Assembly (NCBI GenBank): GCA_020831805.1
Contig: JAFIFX010000004.1
Location: forward strand, 124,001 to 188,000
Reading direction: 5' to 3'
DNA length: 64,000 bases
Source of the DNA: Planctomycetota bacterium
GTDB lineage: Bacteria; Planctomycetota; Phycisphaerae; Phycisphaerales; UBA1924
Shown here: positions 54,076-61,574 of the stretch, one piece after another
Numbering within the stretch: position 1 is the first letter of the stretch
Layout of the letters: every line of letters begins with the position of its first letter
The notes under the pieces: generated by a model
What the model was told of the DNA's origin: nothing
The model's database searches: none
What the model saw: only the letters and a program-made list of their open reading frames with translations
Made by a program: the position numbers and the translations under genes

Positions 54076-54262
54076 GTCATCCTCCGGATCAACGCGGCCC
54101 GCCGGTCGCCCACCGACCGTCAGACCGAGCCATCGATCGACTCCAAAGCGTATCGTCGCCAGCCGCGTTCTCACCACCATCGGGCGGAAATCACGGCGAA
54201 TTCACGCACAGGGGCCTCCAAAGGGCACGCCCCACCCACTTGTATGGCCGCCTGGGCCCGGA

Positions 54263-54276
54263 GGTTTCCGGAAACC
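54263..54276. promoter_or_regulatory. Palindrome GGTTTCCGGAAACC upstream of pyrE
   Basis: A 14-bp perfect palindrome about 43 bases upstream of the pyrE ATG. It could be an operator or an RNA hairpin. No known family site matches it. Confidence 0.35.
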
Positions 54277-54318
54277 ATGGGAATTCCCGCCGATCACGGC
54301 CCGTCCTACGGTTCGCCC

Positions 54319-54876
54319 ATGACCACCCCCGCCGCCGTCCGAGAAGATCTGGCCCGAGCCATCGCCGGGGCATCCCTGCTCCGCGGCGAGTTCAAGCTCC
54401 GTTCGGGTCGGACCAGTTCCTATTACCTCGACAAATATCGGTTCTCGACCCGCCCCGAGATCCTCCGGCCCCTCGCGAGCCTGTTCGCCGAGCGGATCGC
54501 GGCGATCGCCAACGACGCGGGGGGCGTCGACCGGCTGGCCGGGGCCGAACTGGGCGGCATCCCCCTGGTCGCGGCCGCGTGCCTCGAAACGGGCCATCCC
54601 ACCCTGTTCGTCCGCAACGCCAAGAAGGACTACGGCACCGCCAAGCAGCTCGAGGGCGAGGTCAACCCGGGCGACAGGGTCGTCTTCCTCGAGGATGTCG
54701 CCACCACCGGCGGCCAGGCGCTCGAGGCGGTCGGCGTGCTCCGCGATGCCGGGGCCGAGGTGCTCGCGGTGATCTGCACCATCGACCGCCTGGAGGGCGC
54801 GCGCGCGAACATTGAAGCCGCGGGCCTGCGCTTCGAGGCGCTGTTCACCAAGCGCGACCTCGGCGTGGACGACTGA
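54319..54876 (+). CDS. pyrE: Orotate phosphoribosyltransferase
   Basis: 185 residues. The catalytic Lys block is FVRNAKKDYGTAKQLEG and the PRPP-binding loop VVFLEDVATTGGQALEAV carries the E-D-V-x-T-T-G-G signature. It converts orotate and PRPP to OMP in pyrimidine synthesis. The ATG at 54319 is the start that keeps the conserved core. It converges on the S24 repressor gene with only seven bases between, so transcription may interfere. Confidence 0.92.
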   Translation: MTTPAAVREDLARAIAGASLLRGEFKLRSGRTSSYYLDKYRFSTRPEILRPLASLFAERIAAIANDAGGVDRLAGAELGGIPLVAAACLETGHPTLFVRNAKKDYGTAKQLEGEVNPGDRVVFLEDVATTGGQALEAVGVLRDAGAEVLAVICTIDRLEGARANIEAAGLRFEALFTKRDLGVDD

Positions 54877-54883
54877 TCTTTCT

Positions 54884-55783
54884 TTACGCACCATCGCCCG
54901 CCCCCGCGGCCACCCCCGAAACACCCAGCGCCCTGATCGGGCGCGTGACCGACACCCCCGCGTACAGCCCGGCCACCCGCTCGCGCGGGACGGTGCGGGG
55001 CTGGTAGCGTCGGTTCAGCGGCTGGATGCGGATCCGCTCGGCGCCCGGCTCGCCCTCGAAGTACACCCGCTTGAAGGTCGATTCGTGGTCCGGCTCCAGC
55101 CGCACGAAACAGTCCATGCCCGAGCGCACCGCCACCGCCGGCGAGAACACCACAATGTCGCCCGCCCGGTAGTCCGGCTCCATCGAGTCGCCCACGACGC
55201 GAGCGGCAAAGGCGTCAGGATCACGCACATCCGGCGAACGCACATACTCGTCCGCCACCCGCGCGGGGTAGCCCAGATCGGTGAAGTCCGCCGGGTAGCC
55301 CGCCGTGACACGGTTGATCAGCGGGATCTCCAGCGGAAGGGCGGCCTCGACGCTCTCGGCCGACGCGGGCGACGGCGCGAGCCGATCGATGAGCGCGCCC
55401 AGCGCGCCGGACTTGTACAACTCGTCCAGCGACGCTCCGGCGCGGGCCTTCTCGCCGAGCAGGCGCGCCAGGCGCTCGCCCGAGCGGCCCCGCTCGCGCA
55501 GGCGGTGGATGTCCCGACGCACCGGCCCGGGCGTGCGTGACCAGCGTGCGGCGGCCGACAGCGTCCCCGGCTCGATGCCCAGCGCCGACTCGAGACGCGC
55601 GATCAATGCGTCCGAGGGTGGGCCCTTGCGCCCGTGTTCCAGAGCCCACAGGTACGACTTGGCGCAACCCACCCGGGCTGCCAGCGCGTCCAGCGAGACC
55701 CCCGCAACGGCCCGGGCCGCGCCCAAGGCCGGCCCGAAGCCGCCCGCCCGCCCATCCGCCCGCGTGTGCGATGCCTGGTCCAT
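54884..55783 (-). CDS. LexA/cI-like S24 repressor, self-cleaving type
   Basis: 299 residues. The N-terminal XRE-type helix-turn-helix reads LDALAARVGCAKSYLWALEHGRKG (residues 31-54, split at the two strands). The C-terminal S24 peptidase domain has the nucleophile Ser200 (VVGDSMEPDYRAGD) and the general base Lys238 (STFKRVYF). An Ala161-Gly162 cleavage site (NRVTAGYP) sits ahead of it. The spacing Ala-Gly to Ser (38) and Ser to Lys (38) matches LexA-type autoproteolysis. A GGAGG ribosome-binding site supports the ATG. It is divergent from the operon of 55960-59627, with operator-like repeats in between. Confidence 0.85.
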   Translation of the reverse strand: MDQASHTRADGRAGGFGPALGAARAVAGVSLDALAARVGCAKSYLWALEHGRKGPPSDALIARLESALGIEPGTLSAAARWSRTPGPVRRDIHRLRERGRSGERLARLLGEKARAGASLDELYKSGALGALIDRLAPSPASAESVEAALPLEIPLINRVTAGYPADFTDLGYPARVADEYVRSPDVRDPDAFAARVVGDSMEPDYRAGDIVVFSPAVAVRSGMDCFVRLEPDHESTFKRVYFEGEPGAERIRIQPLNRRYQPRTVPRERVAGLYAGVSVTRPIRALGVSGVAAGAGDGA

Positions 55784-55801
55784 GCCGCCTCCGAGGGGGC
55801 C

Positions 55802-55814
55802 AAACGGCCCGTTT
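55802..55814. promoter_or_regulatory. Palindrome AAACGGCCCGTTT (possible repressor site)
   Basis: A perfect 6-bp inverted repeat with a one-base centre, 19 bases upstream of the S24 repressor start. With the larger repeat at 55823-55854 it could form the operator region of the divergent promoters. Confidence 0.45.
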
Positions 55815-55822
55815 CCAACCCG

Positions 55823-55854
55823 ATGTCCACGCTTGTGCGCCGTTTCGTGGACAT
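55823..55854. promoter_or_regulatory. Interrupted palindrome ATGTCCACG-N14-CGTGGACAT
   Basis: Nine-base arms, identical as inverted copies, with a 14-base spacer. It lies between the S24 repressor and the terminase operon, where a repressor operator is expected. The half-site separation of 23 bases is about two helical turns. Confidence 0.55.
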
Positions 55855-55959
55855 ACCAAATAGAACCCTTTCACTATCCCACAGAGCCGGGTACAAATCA
55901 AGCCTGTTCACCGAACAGAGAACGAAATTTCAGCCGCCACAGCCATCAGGGGAAGTCCC

Positions 55960-56523
55960 ATGCCCGATCAGCCCGTCCGAAAGCCCACCCGACCCTCGGA
56001 GCACGCCCCTGCCCCCGCGCGCCGACGCACGGTGGCCAGCGCGAGCCTGGACCGGACCAGCCCGCTGGACCTGCGCAAGCACCGGGACGCCGAGGCGGCC
56101 GGGCTGCTGGTGCTCCGCGCGGACTGGCTGTCGCCCGCGGATCGGGCCCTGGTGGTGGCGGTGCTTCGCGACGGGCAGTCCGTGGCCGCCATGGCCCGGG
56201 CGACCGGGATGGACCCGCGTTCGCTGCGACGCCGGTTCGCGCAGGCCGCGTCCCGGCTGCTCGACGACCGAACGGTGTTCGTGGCGCGGCTGCTCCCGTC
56301 GCTGACCGGCACAAGGGCCAGGGTCGCCCGGGCGTTCTATCTCGAAGGTCGTTCGCTGCGCGCCATCGCGAACGAGCAACGCCTGGGCCTGCACACCGTC
56401 CGGGCCCACCGCCAGGCCATCGAGGGCATGTACGAGGCGTCGCGCCGGCACAGCGACCCGGGCATCGACCGCGTGTGGAAGTCCGTCCCGCCCGGCCAGC
56501 ACACGCGGGGCGCGCTGTCATGA
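55960..56523 (+). CDS. Double helix-turn-helix regulator (sigma-like)
   Basis: 187 residues. A first HTH at residues about 60-95 (LSPADRALVVAVLRDGQSVA then MARATGMDPRSLRRRFAQAA) and a second at 125-150 (RVARAFYLEGRSLRAIANEQ then LGLHTVRAHRQAIEG), like sigma region 4 or LuxR-type units. The N terminus is Arg/Pro-rich and probably disordered. It is the first gene of the operon and overlaps the ABC-ATPase gene by four bases (ATGA). I infer an activator or late-gene regulator, but no family was recognised. Confidence 0.6.
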   Translation: MPDQPVRKPTRPSEHAPAPARRRTVASASLDRTSPLDLRKHRDAEAAGLLVLRADWLSPADRALVVAVLRDGQSVAAMARATGMDPRSLRRRFAQAASRLLDDRTVFVARLLPSLTGTRARVARAFYLEGRSLRAIANEQRLGLHTVRAHRQAIEGMYEASRRHSDPGIDRVWKSVPPGQHTRGALS

Positions 56524-57833
56524 CCAACCGACCCACCACACGCCCTGTCCGCACCGCCGACGCGGCCGCCTGGATCAGCGACGAGGCCTGCCGCGCGAGC
56601 GCGGCCTTCGGCCTGCTCCCGTCGCCCACACCGAACGGGCGCACGCCCATCGATCCCTACGCGGCCGCGCTCAGCGCGCTCTCCCGGCCCGGCGTGGTGC
56701 TGCTGACCGGCCCGAGCGGCTCGGGCAAGTCGCGCCGGATCGAGGGCGTGCGCCGAGCATTCCCACGCCGACGCATCCTCGACGCCACGGCGCCGGACGA
56801 CCCGTCGTTGGGCGCCTTCGACCTGCTCGGCGTGGCGCATGACCGGGCCGTGCACGCCCTCGCCGCCGCCGGGCTGGCCGAACCGGCGCTCTGGCTGCGT
56901 CCCGCACCGTGGCTGAGCGTGGGCGAGCGGTCCCGGCTGGCGCTGGCCGTCGCGATCGCGCGGGCGCGGCCTGGGGACCTGGTGATCTGCGACGAGTTCG
57001 CCAGTTGCCTGGACCGGGCCACGGCCCAGGCGCTCGGGGCCGCCGCGTCGCGCTGGGCGGCTCGCGCGGGCGTGACGCTGCTGGCCGCCACGGCCCACGC
57101 CGACGCAGGCCGGTTCCTCACGACCACCGCGACCGTGCACGCTCCGAGCGGCTCGCTTGGTCCCGGACGCGAGCGCGATCGCCCGGCACTGCGCATCGAG
57201 TCGGGCGACGCGGCCGACCTTGATGCGCTCGCGCACCACCACTACCGGCCCGGGCGTCCCGCCGCCGTGGTCCGGGTGCTGCGCTGCGTGCGCACGACGC
57301 CGGAGGGTGAGCATGTGCTCGCCGGCGTGCTCGGGGTATCCATGCCCGTGCTCAACGCGTCCTGGCGCCCTCTGGCGTGGCCCGGGCGGTTCGAGAGCAC
57401 GGACCGACGCGCCAACGCGCGCCGACTCAACCACGAGGTCCGCTGCATCGCCCGGGTGATCGTCACGCCCGGCTCGCGGGGCCTGGGCATCGCGTCGATG
57501 CTGGTCCGCGCCTATCTGGACGACCCGCTGACGCCCCGCACCGAGGCCGCGGCGGCCATGGGCGCGTGCTGCCTGTTCTTCCGAGCCGCGGGCATGCGCG
57601 AGTACCGCCTGCCCCGCCTCCCGCACGACGCCCGCCTGGCCGATGCCCTCGATGCCGAAGGCCTGCGCCCAACGGACCTGATCCGGCCGGCGGACCGATC
57701 CGCGTTCATCGCCCGCGAACTGGACCGATGGGCCCGGCACGCACGGGTCCGTATCGATCCCGCACGCCACGCGGCCTGCCGCCTGCTCACCGAGCCCCGC
57801 GCCTACGCCCACACCCACGGAGCCACGCCATGA
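56520..57833 (+). CDS. ABC-type ATPase fused to GNAT-like acetyltransferase domain (COG2401-like)
   Basis: 437 residues. Walker A TGPSGSGKS (63-71), signature LSVGERSR in place of LSGGQ (132-139), Walker B DLVICDEF (153-160) and H-loop His193 form a soluble ABC ATPase without membrane segments. From about residue 225 a GNAT-like domain follows: ARVIVTPGSRGLGIASMLVRAYL contains the acetyl-CoA motif A (R/Q-x-x-G-x-G/A), and CCLFFRAAGMREYRL is motif B. COG2401 proteins have this fusion. Substrate unknown. It overlaps both neighbours by four bases (ATGA each), so the operon is tightly coupled. Confidence 0.82.
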   Translation: MTNRPTTRPVRTADAAAWISDEACRASAAFGLLPSPTPNGRTPIDPYAAALSALSRPGVVLLTGPSGSGKSRRIEGVRRAFPRRRILDATAPDDPSLGAFDLLGVAHDRAVHALAAAGLAEPALWLRPAPWLSVGERSRLALAVAIARARPGDLVICDEFASCLDRATAQALGAAASRWAARAGVTLLAATAHADAGRFLTTTATVHAPSGSLGPGRERDRPALRIESGDAADLDALAHHHYRPGRPAAVVRVLRCVRTTPEGEHVLAGVLGVSMPVLNASWRPLAWPGRFESTDRRANARRLNHEVRCIARVIVTPGSRGLGIASMLVRAYLDDPLTPRTEAAAAMGACCLFFRAAGMREYRLPRLPHDARLADALDAEGLRPTDLIRPADRSAFIARELDRWARHARVRIDPARHAACRLLTEPRAYAHTHGATP

Positions 57834-58084
57834 CCACGCCCGCCCCGCACCCCGACCGCCTGCCCGACGCCCTGACCTTCTTCCTGACCCGCGCCGAACG
57901 ACGCGCGGTCCTCCGCAAACTCGACGCCCCGGCCCACGCCCGGACCCGCGCCCTCCTCGGCGCGCTCGGTCTGCCCGCCGGAGACAAACCACAAAGGGCG
58001 CAAAGAACACACAGCAAGCAAGACCAAGGCACGAGCCACGCATCCGAGCATCCACCTTCGCGCCCTTCGCGGTCTTCGCGTTGA
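57830..58084 (+). CDS. Small protein between ATPase and terminase
   Basis: 84 residues. The ATG overlaps the ATPase stop codon (ATGA). The first 50 residues (DALTFFLTRAERRAVLRKLD, TRALLGALGL) look like a short helical pair. The last about 33 residues are encoded by the dispersed repeat element (57986 on) and are probably junk extension, as for tadA. It could be a truncated gene whose original C terminus was replaced by the repeat. Confidence 0.5.
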   Translation: MTTPAPHPDRLPDALTFFLTRAERRAVLRKLDAPAHARTRALLGALGLPAGDKPQRAQRTHSKQDQGTSHASEHPPSRPSRSSR

Positions 58085-58143
58085 ACACCTCTTCTCTTCA
58101 CTCCGCGCCCTCTGCGTGATCTCTGCGATCTCTGCGTTCAAAC
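57986..58143. repeat. Second repeat of the ACCACAAAG.../CTTCGCGGTCTTCGCGTT class
   Basis: Left arm AAACCACAAAGGGCGCAAAG (57986-58005). Opposite-sense arm CTTCGCGCCCTTCGCGGTCT to about 58085. A further related copy CTCCGCGCCCTCTGCGTGAT continues to about 58143. It belongs to the same class as 45078-45173, since both are built on C-A-C-A-x-A-G-G steps. It ends 20 bases before the terminase ATG. Confidence 0.65.
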
Positions 58144-58163
58144 CTCTTCCCCACGAGCCGAAC

Positions 58164-59627
58164 ATGTACGATTTCCCCGGCCCCATCCCCACCACCGACG
58201 ACGAACTGGCCGCGTGGCTCGAACGCTGGCTTGCGCTCGCCAGCCCCCGCGAAGCGCTCATCGAGGGGCACAACGCCCCGTTCGACTACCTCGCCCACGC
58301 CTTCTTCGAGGACCGCTCGCCGCGCGACTGCGTGGTCTGGGCCAACCGCGGCGGGGGTAAGACTTTCCTCGGCGCGGTCGCCACCGCGATGGACATGGTC
58401 TTCAAGCCCGGCATCGAGATCCGTGTGCTCGCCGGCTCGCTCGAACAGGCCCGACGCATGCAGGCGCACCTGCGCGACATCTTCGAACGCGACGGTTTCG
58501 AGGGCATGGTCGAGGGACGCATCACCGAGCGGCGTATCCGCCTGACCAATACATCGTGCGTCGAGACGCTCGCCCAGTCCCAGACCTCCGTCCGCGGCAC
58601 GCGCGTCCAGAAACTCCGCTGCGACGAGGTCGAACTCTTCGACCGCGCCGTCTGGGAAGCCGCCCAGCTCGTGACGCGATCCAAGGAGTGCGGCCCCGTC
58701 CGCGTGCGCGGCGCGATCGAGTGCCTGTCCACCATGCACATCCCCTACGGCATCATGCACGAACTGGTCGGCGCCGCCATCGAGGGAAGAGCCAGGCGCC
58801 TGTTCCGCTGGGGCGTCGTCGACACCCTCGGGCCGTGCCCGGATGACGACCACCAGTGCCTCGCGGACGAGGGCCCGTGCCCGCTGGCCGCCGAGTGCGC
58901 CGGGCTGGCCAAGGCCCGGGACCGACGCGCCATGCCGCCCGGCCACACCGCCATCCCGGACGCGATCGGCATGAAGGCCCGCGTCTCGCCCGAGGTCTGG
59001 AACGCCGAGATGCTCTGCCTGCGCCCCAGGCGCTCGGACTGCGTCCTGCCAGAGTTCGACCCGCGCACCCATGTCGTCGAACGCCCGCCCGATGTCAGCG
59101 CCGCGTGGCCGGTGATCGCGGGCATGGACTTCGGCATCCGCAGCCCCACCGTCGTGCTCTGGGCCAGGCTCTCGCCCGATGGTGTGGTCTATGTCGTCCG
59201 CGAGCACGCCCGCGCCGGGCTCTCGCTCGAACAGCACGCCGAGATCATCCGGGCCGCGCCCGAACGCTTCGAATGGATCGGCGTCGACCCCGCCGGGAGA
59301 AACCGCAGCATCCAGACCGGCGCCAGCGATGTCCAGCGACTCCGCCACCACGGTTTCGTCGTCCGCGACGCGCGCCGGCCCCTCCACGAGGGCATCGAAC
59401 TCGTCCGCGCCCGCCTCCGCACCGCGGACGGCCGGCCCCGCCTGTTCATCACCCGCGATTGCCCCACCCTGATCGAATCGCTCGAACGCTACCGCTACCC
59501 GCCCAACCCAGAAAACCCGAACCCCGAGAAAGACGGCCACGACCACGCGCCCGACGCCTTGCGCTACATGATCCAGAACCTCGACGAGCCGTACCGAACG
59601 AGACGGGACAACTACACCGACCGGTGA
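58164..59627 (+). CDS. Phage-type terminase large subunit with Cys4 insertion
   Basis: 487 residues from ATG 58164. The ATPase domain has Walker A NRGGGKT (61-67) and Walker B LRCDE (151-155). The RuvC-like nuclease has its acidic residues Asp322 (IAGMDFGIRS), Asp375 (IGVDPAGRN) and Asp464 (HAPDALRYMI), all in the usual order, so both activities look intact. Between them is an insertion with Cys225, 232, 239 and 245 (C-x6-C-x6-C-x5-C), likely a metal or iron-sulfur site. Terminases package phage DNA. Here no portal or capsid gene is visible. It is the last gene of the cassette. Confidence 0.87.
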   Translation: MYDFPGPIPTTDDELAAWLERWLALASPREALIEGHNAPFDYLAHAFFEDRSPRDCVVWANRGGGKTFLGAVATAMDMVFKPGIEIRVLAGSLEQARRMQAHLRDIFERDGFEGMVEGRITERRIRLTNTSCVETLAQSQTSVRGTRVQKLRCDEVELFDRAVWEAAQLVTRSKECGPVRVRGAIECLSTMHIPYGIMHELVGAAIEGRARRLFRWGVVDTLGPCPDDDHQCLADEGPCPLAAECAGLAKARDRRAMPPGHTAIPDAIGMKARVSPEVWNAEMLCLRPRRSDCVLPEFDPRTHVVERPPDVSAAWPVIAGMDFGIRSPTVVLWARLSPDGVVYVVREHARAGLSLEQHAEIIRAAPERFEWIGVDPAGRNRSIQTGASDVQRLRHHGFVVRDARRPLHEGIELVRARLRTADGRPRLFITRDCPTLIESLERYRYPPNPENPNPEKDGHDHAPDALRYMIQNLDEPYRTRRDNYTDR

Positions 59628-59667
59628 TCAACCACGGTTTCCGCGCCGATGAACCGCCCGACAAACG

Positions 59668-60663
59668 CTAACCGGTCACCCAGCCCGCGGCGGCGTAGTA
59701 CAGGGGGATCCCCACCGTGATGTTGAACGGGAAGGTCAGCCCGAGCGCCATCGGCACATACAGACCCGAGTTCGCGTTCGGGATCGCCAGTTTCATCGCG
59801 GCCGGCGCGGCGATGTACGAAGCGCTGGCGGAGAGGATCATGAACAGGAACCCGTCAGCCCTGGGCATATCCAGCGCCCACACCACAACCAGCGCGATCG
59901 CCGCATTGATCAGCGGGATCAGGCAGGAAACCAGCGTGGCGACGCGTTTCGAGCCGGTAATCTGGCGGAGCTGGCGGCTCGCCGTGATCCCCGAATCAAG
60001 CAGGAACAGTACAAGCACCCCGTCGAACAGGTCCTGGCTGAACGGCTGGAGCGCCTGCCAGCCCTTGTCACCCGTCATGGCCCCGACCGCGATCGATCCG
60101 AGCAGCAGAAACACCGGCCCGGACACCGCAGCCTCGTGCAGCAGATGGGCCAATTCCCGGCGACGCCCACGGAAAAGTGACTGAGCGGATGAACCCGAAT
60201 CCATCGCGCGGTACAGCATGACCGCCGTGATGATCGCCGGAGCCTCCATCAACGCCAGCGCGGCGACCAGGTGCCCGCCGAACTCGATGTTCTGGCTCTC
60301 CAGAAACTTCTGCGCCGTGATGAATGTCACGACGGAGACCGAGCCGAATGTGCCGGCCGCGGCGCACGCGTCCGCCGTCTGGAACCGCGCCAGCTTCAGA
60401 AGCGGCACCACATACAGCGGGATGACGGCCGAAAGAATCACCGCCATCACCAGCGGCTGCAGCGTCTCGGCCGTCAGCCCCGACGCCCGGATCGCCACAC
60501 CGCCCTTGAAACCGATCGCCCAGAGCAGATACAGACTGAACAGCTTGGCCAACTCCCTGGGAAACTCAAGATCCGAACGCACCAGGGTCGCCAGCATTCC
60601 CAGGAAAAAGAACAGGATGGGCGGGCTGAGGAGGTTGTCGAGAAGTGGCGCCGCGTTGATCAC
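59668..60663 (-). CDS. sbtA: SbtA-family sodium-dependent bicarbonate transporter
   Basis: 331 residues from a GTG. About ten transmembrane helices in two inverted halves, with a soluble loop in the middle (AHLLHEAAVSGPVF). It contains hallmark blocks of the DUF897/SbtA family: FFFLGMLATLVRSDLEFP, LWAIGFKGGVAIR, GTFGSVSVVTF, LLDSGITASRQL and SASASYIAAPAAMKLAIP. It imports HCO3- with Na+. The usual regulatory partner SbtB (PII-like) is not adjacent. It is convergent with the terminase gene. Confidence 0.88.
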   Translation of the reverse strand: MINAAPLLDNLLSPPILFFFLGMLATLVRSDLEFPRELAKLFSLYLLWAIGFKGGVAIRASGLTAETLQPLVMAVILSAVIPLYVVPLLKLARFQTADACAAAGTFGSVSVVTFITAQKFLESQNIEFGGHLVAALALMEAPAIITAVMLYRAMDSGSSAQSLFRGRRRELAHLLHEAAVSGPVFLLLGSIAVGAMTGDKGWQALQPFSQDLFDGVLVLFLLDSGITASRQLRQITGSKRVATLVSCLIPLINAAIALVVVWALDMPRADGFLFMILSASASYIAAPAAMKLAIPNANSGLYVPMALGLTFPFNITVGIPLYYAAAGWVTG

Positions 60664-60701
60664 GCCGCCAGCATATCACCGCCCGGCCTGACCGTCCCGC
60701 C

Positions 60702-61571
60702 TCAGCCGGGCGTCACCCCGGGTCGCAGGTGCTCGTCGAGCAGCTCACCCACCGGCCGCCAGTCGAATGACCCCAGCAGATCGTTGAACCGCGCGGCGCA
60801 CTTGTCCAGGTTGTTGTAGTGCCGGAACCGGTGGCTCCGCCTGAGCCCCTCCATCCGCGGCTGGCCGGGATCGACCTCCCACGGATGGATATAGAACACA
60901 TAAGGGTTGCCCGAGGAGAGAATCTTCTTCACACCCCGCTTGAACAGCGGGTAGGGGAACAGCCGGAAGTACCCCCCGCCCGCCCAGGGGACGCCCTTCT
61001 TGCCGACCTTGAGCACCGACACGCAGACCTCGTGGAATCCGGGGCGGATCTCGACGATGGGCCGGCCCGAGTCCATCCCGGCCAGCTTGCCGTAGCGGTC
61101 GTGCGCCACCGTGGGAAAGGCCGAGGAGTCGTAGGTCAGGCCGAGTTCCTGGAGGATGTCGATGGACCAGTCGGTGATGGAGAACGATGGCGCGCGGTAG
61201 CCGCGGATCTTGGCGCCGGTCAGGTCCTCCACGATGCCGATGCCGCGGGTCATGTCTTCCCGAAACTGGTCGTGGGTGAGCGAGTAGATCAGGTCGTGCC
61301 CGTAGCCGTGGCTGGCGATCTCGTGCCCGGCGTCGGCGATGCGCCGGATCAGGGCCGGGCACTTCTCGGCCACCCAGCCCAGGATGAAGCAGGTGCACTT
61401 GACGCCGTGCCGGTCCATCATCTCGAGCATGCGGTCGGTGTTGGCCTCGACGCGCAGCTCCCGCTCGTCCCAGGTGTTGCGCGCCACGACGGCCTTGAGG
61501 TTCTCGACCTGGAACCAGTCCTCAACATCGATCGACATGGCGGGCCGCACCGCGGCGTCACTTCCCATCAT
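60702..61571 (-). CDS. XrtA-associated polysaccharide deacetylase (DUF3473 type)
   Basis: 289 residues. NodB-fold catalytic motifs: MSIDVEDWFQVEN (Asp pair), SHGYGHDLIY (metal His), RGYRAPSFSITDW (Arg/Pro motif) and a C-terminal FYIHPWEVDPGQPR. The DUF3473 extension with the YNNL...F end is typical of deacetylases in exosortase A-type exopolysaccharide loci. It probably modifies exopolysaccharide. Such loci are found with PEP-CTERM sorting. The gene follows a formyltransferase-like gene by four bases on the same strand. Confidence 0.88.
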   Translation of the reverse strand: MMGSDAAVRPAMSIDVEDWFQVENLKAVVARNTWDERELRVEANTDRMLEMMDRHGVKCTCFILGWVAEKCPALIRRIADAGHEIASHGYGHDLIYSLTHDQFREDMTRGIGIVEDLTGAKIRGYRAPSFSITDWSIDILQELGLTYDSSAFPTVAHDRYGKLAGMDSGRPIVEIRPGFHEVCVSVLKVGKKGVPWAGGGYFRLFPYPLFKRGVKKILSSGNPYVFYIHPWEVDPGQPRMEGLRRSHRFRHYNNLDKCAARFNDLLGSFDWRPVGELLDEHLRPGVTPG

Positions 61572-61574
61572 CCC

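Noticed and set aside
56337..58088. Minus-strand open frame over the ABC-GNAT gene, N terminus FNAKTAKGAKV
   Set aside because: The N-terminal part is translated repeat element and the rest is antisense shadow.
54884..59627. Complete prophage
   Set aside because: No integrase, portal, capsid, tail, lysis gene or att-like direct repeats were seen, and the flanks look like ordinary chromosomal genes.
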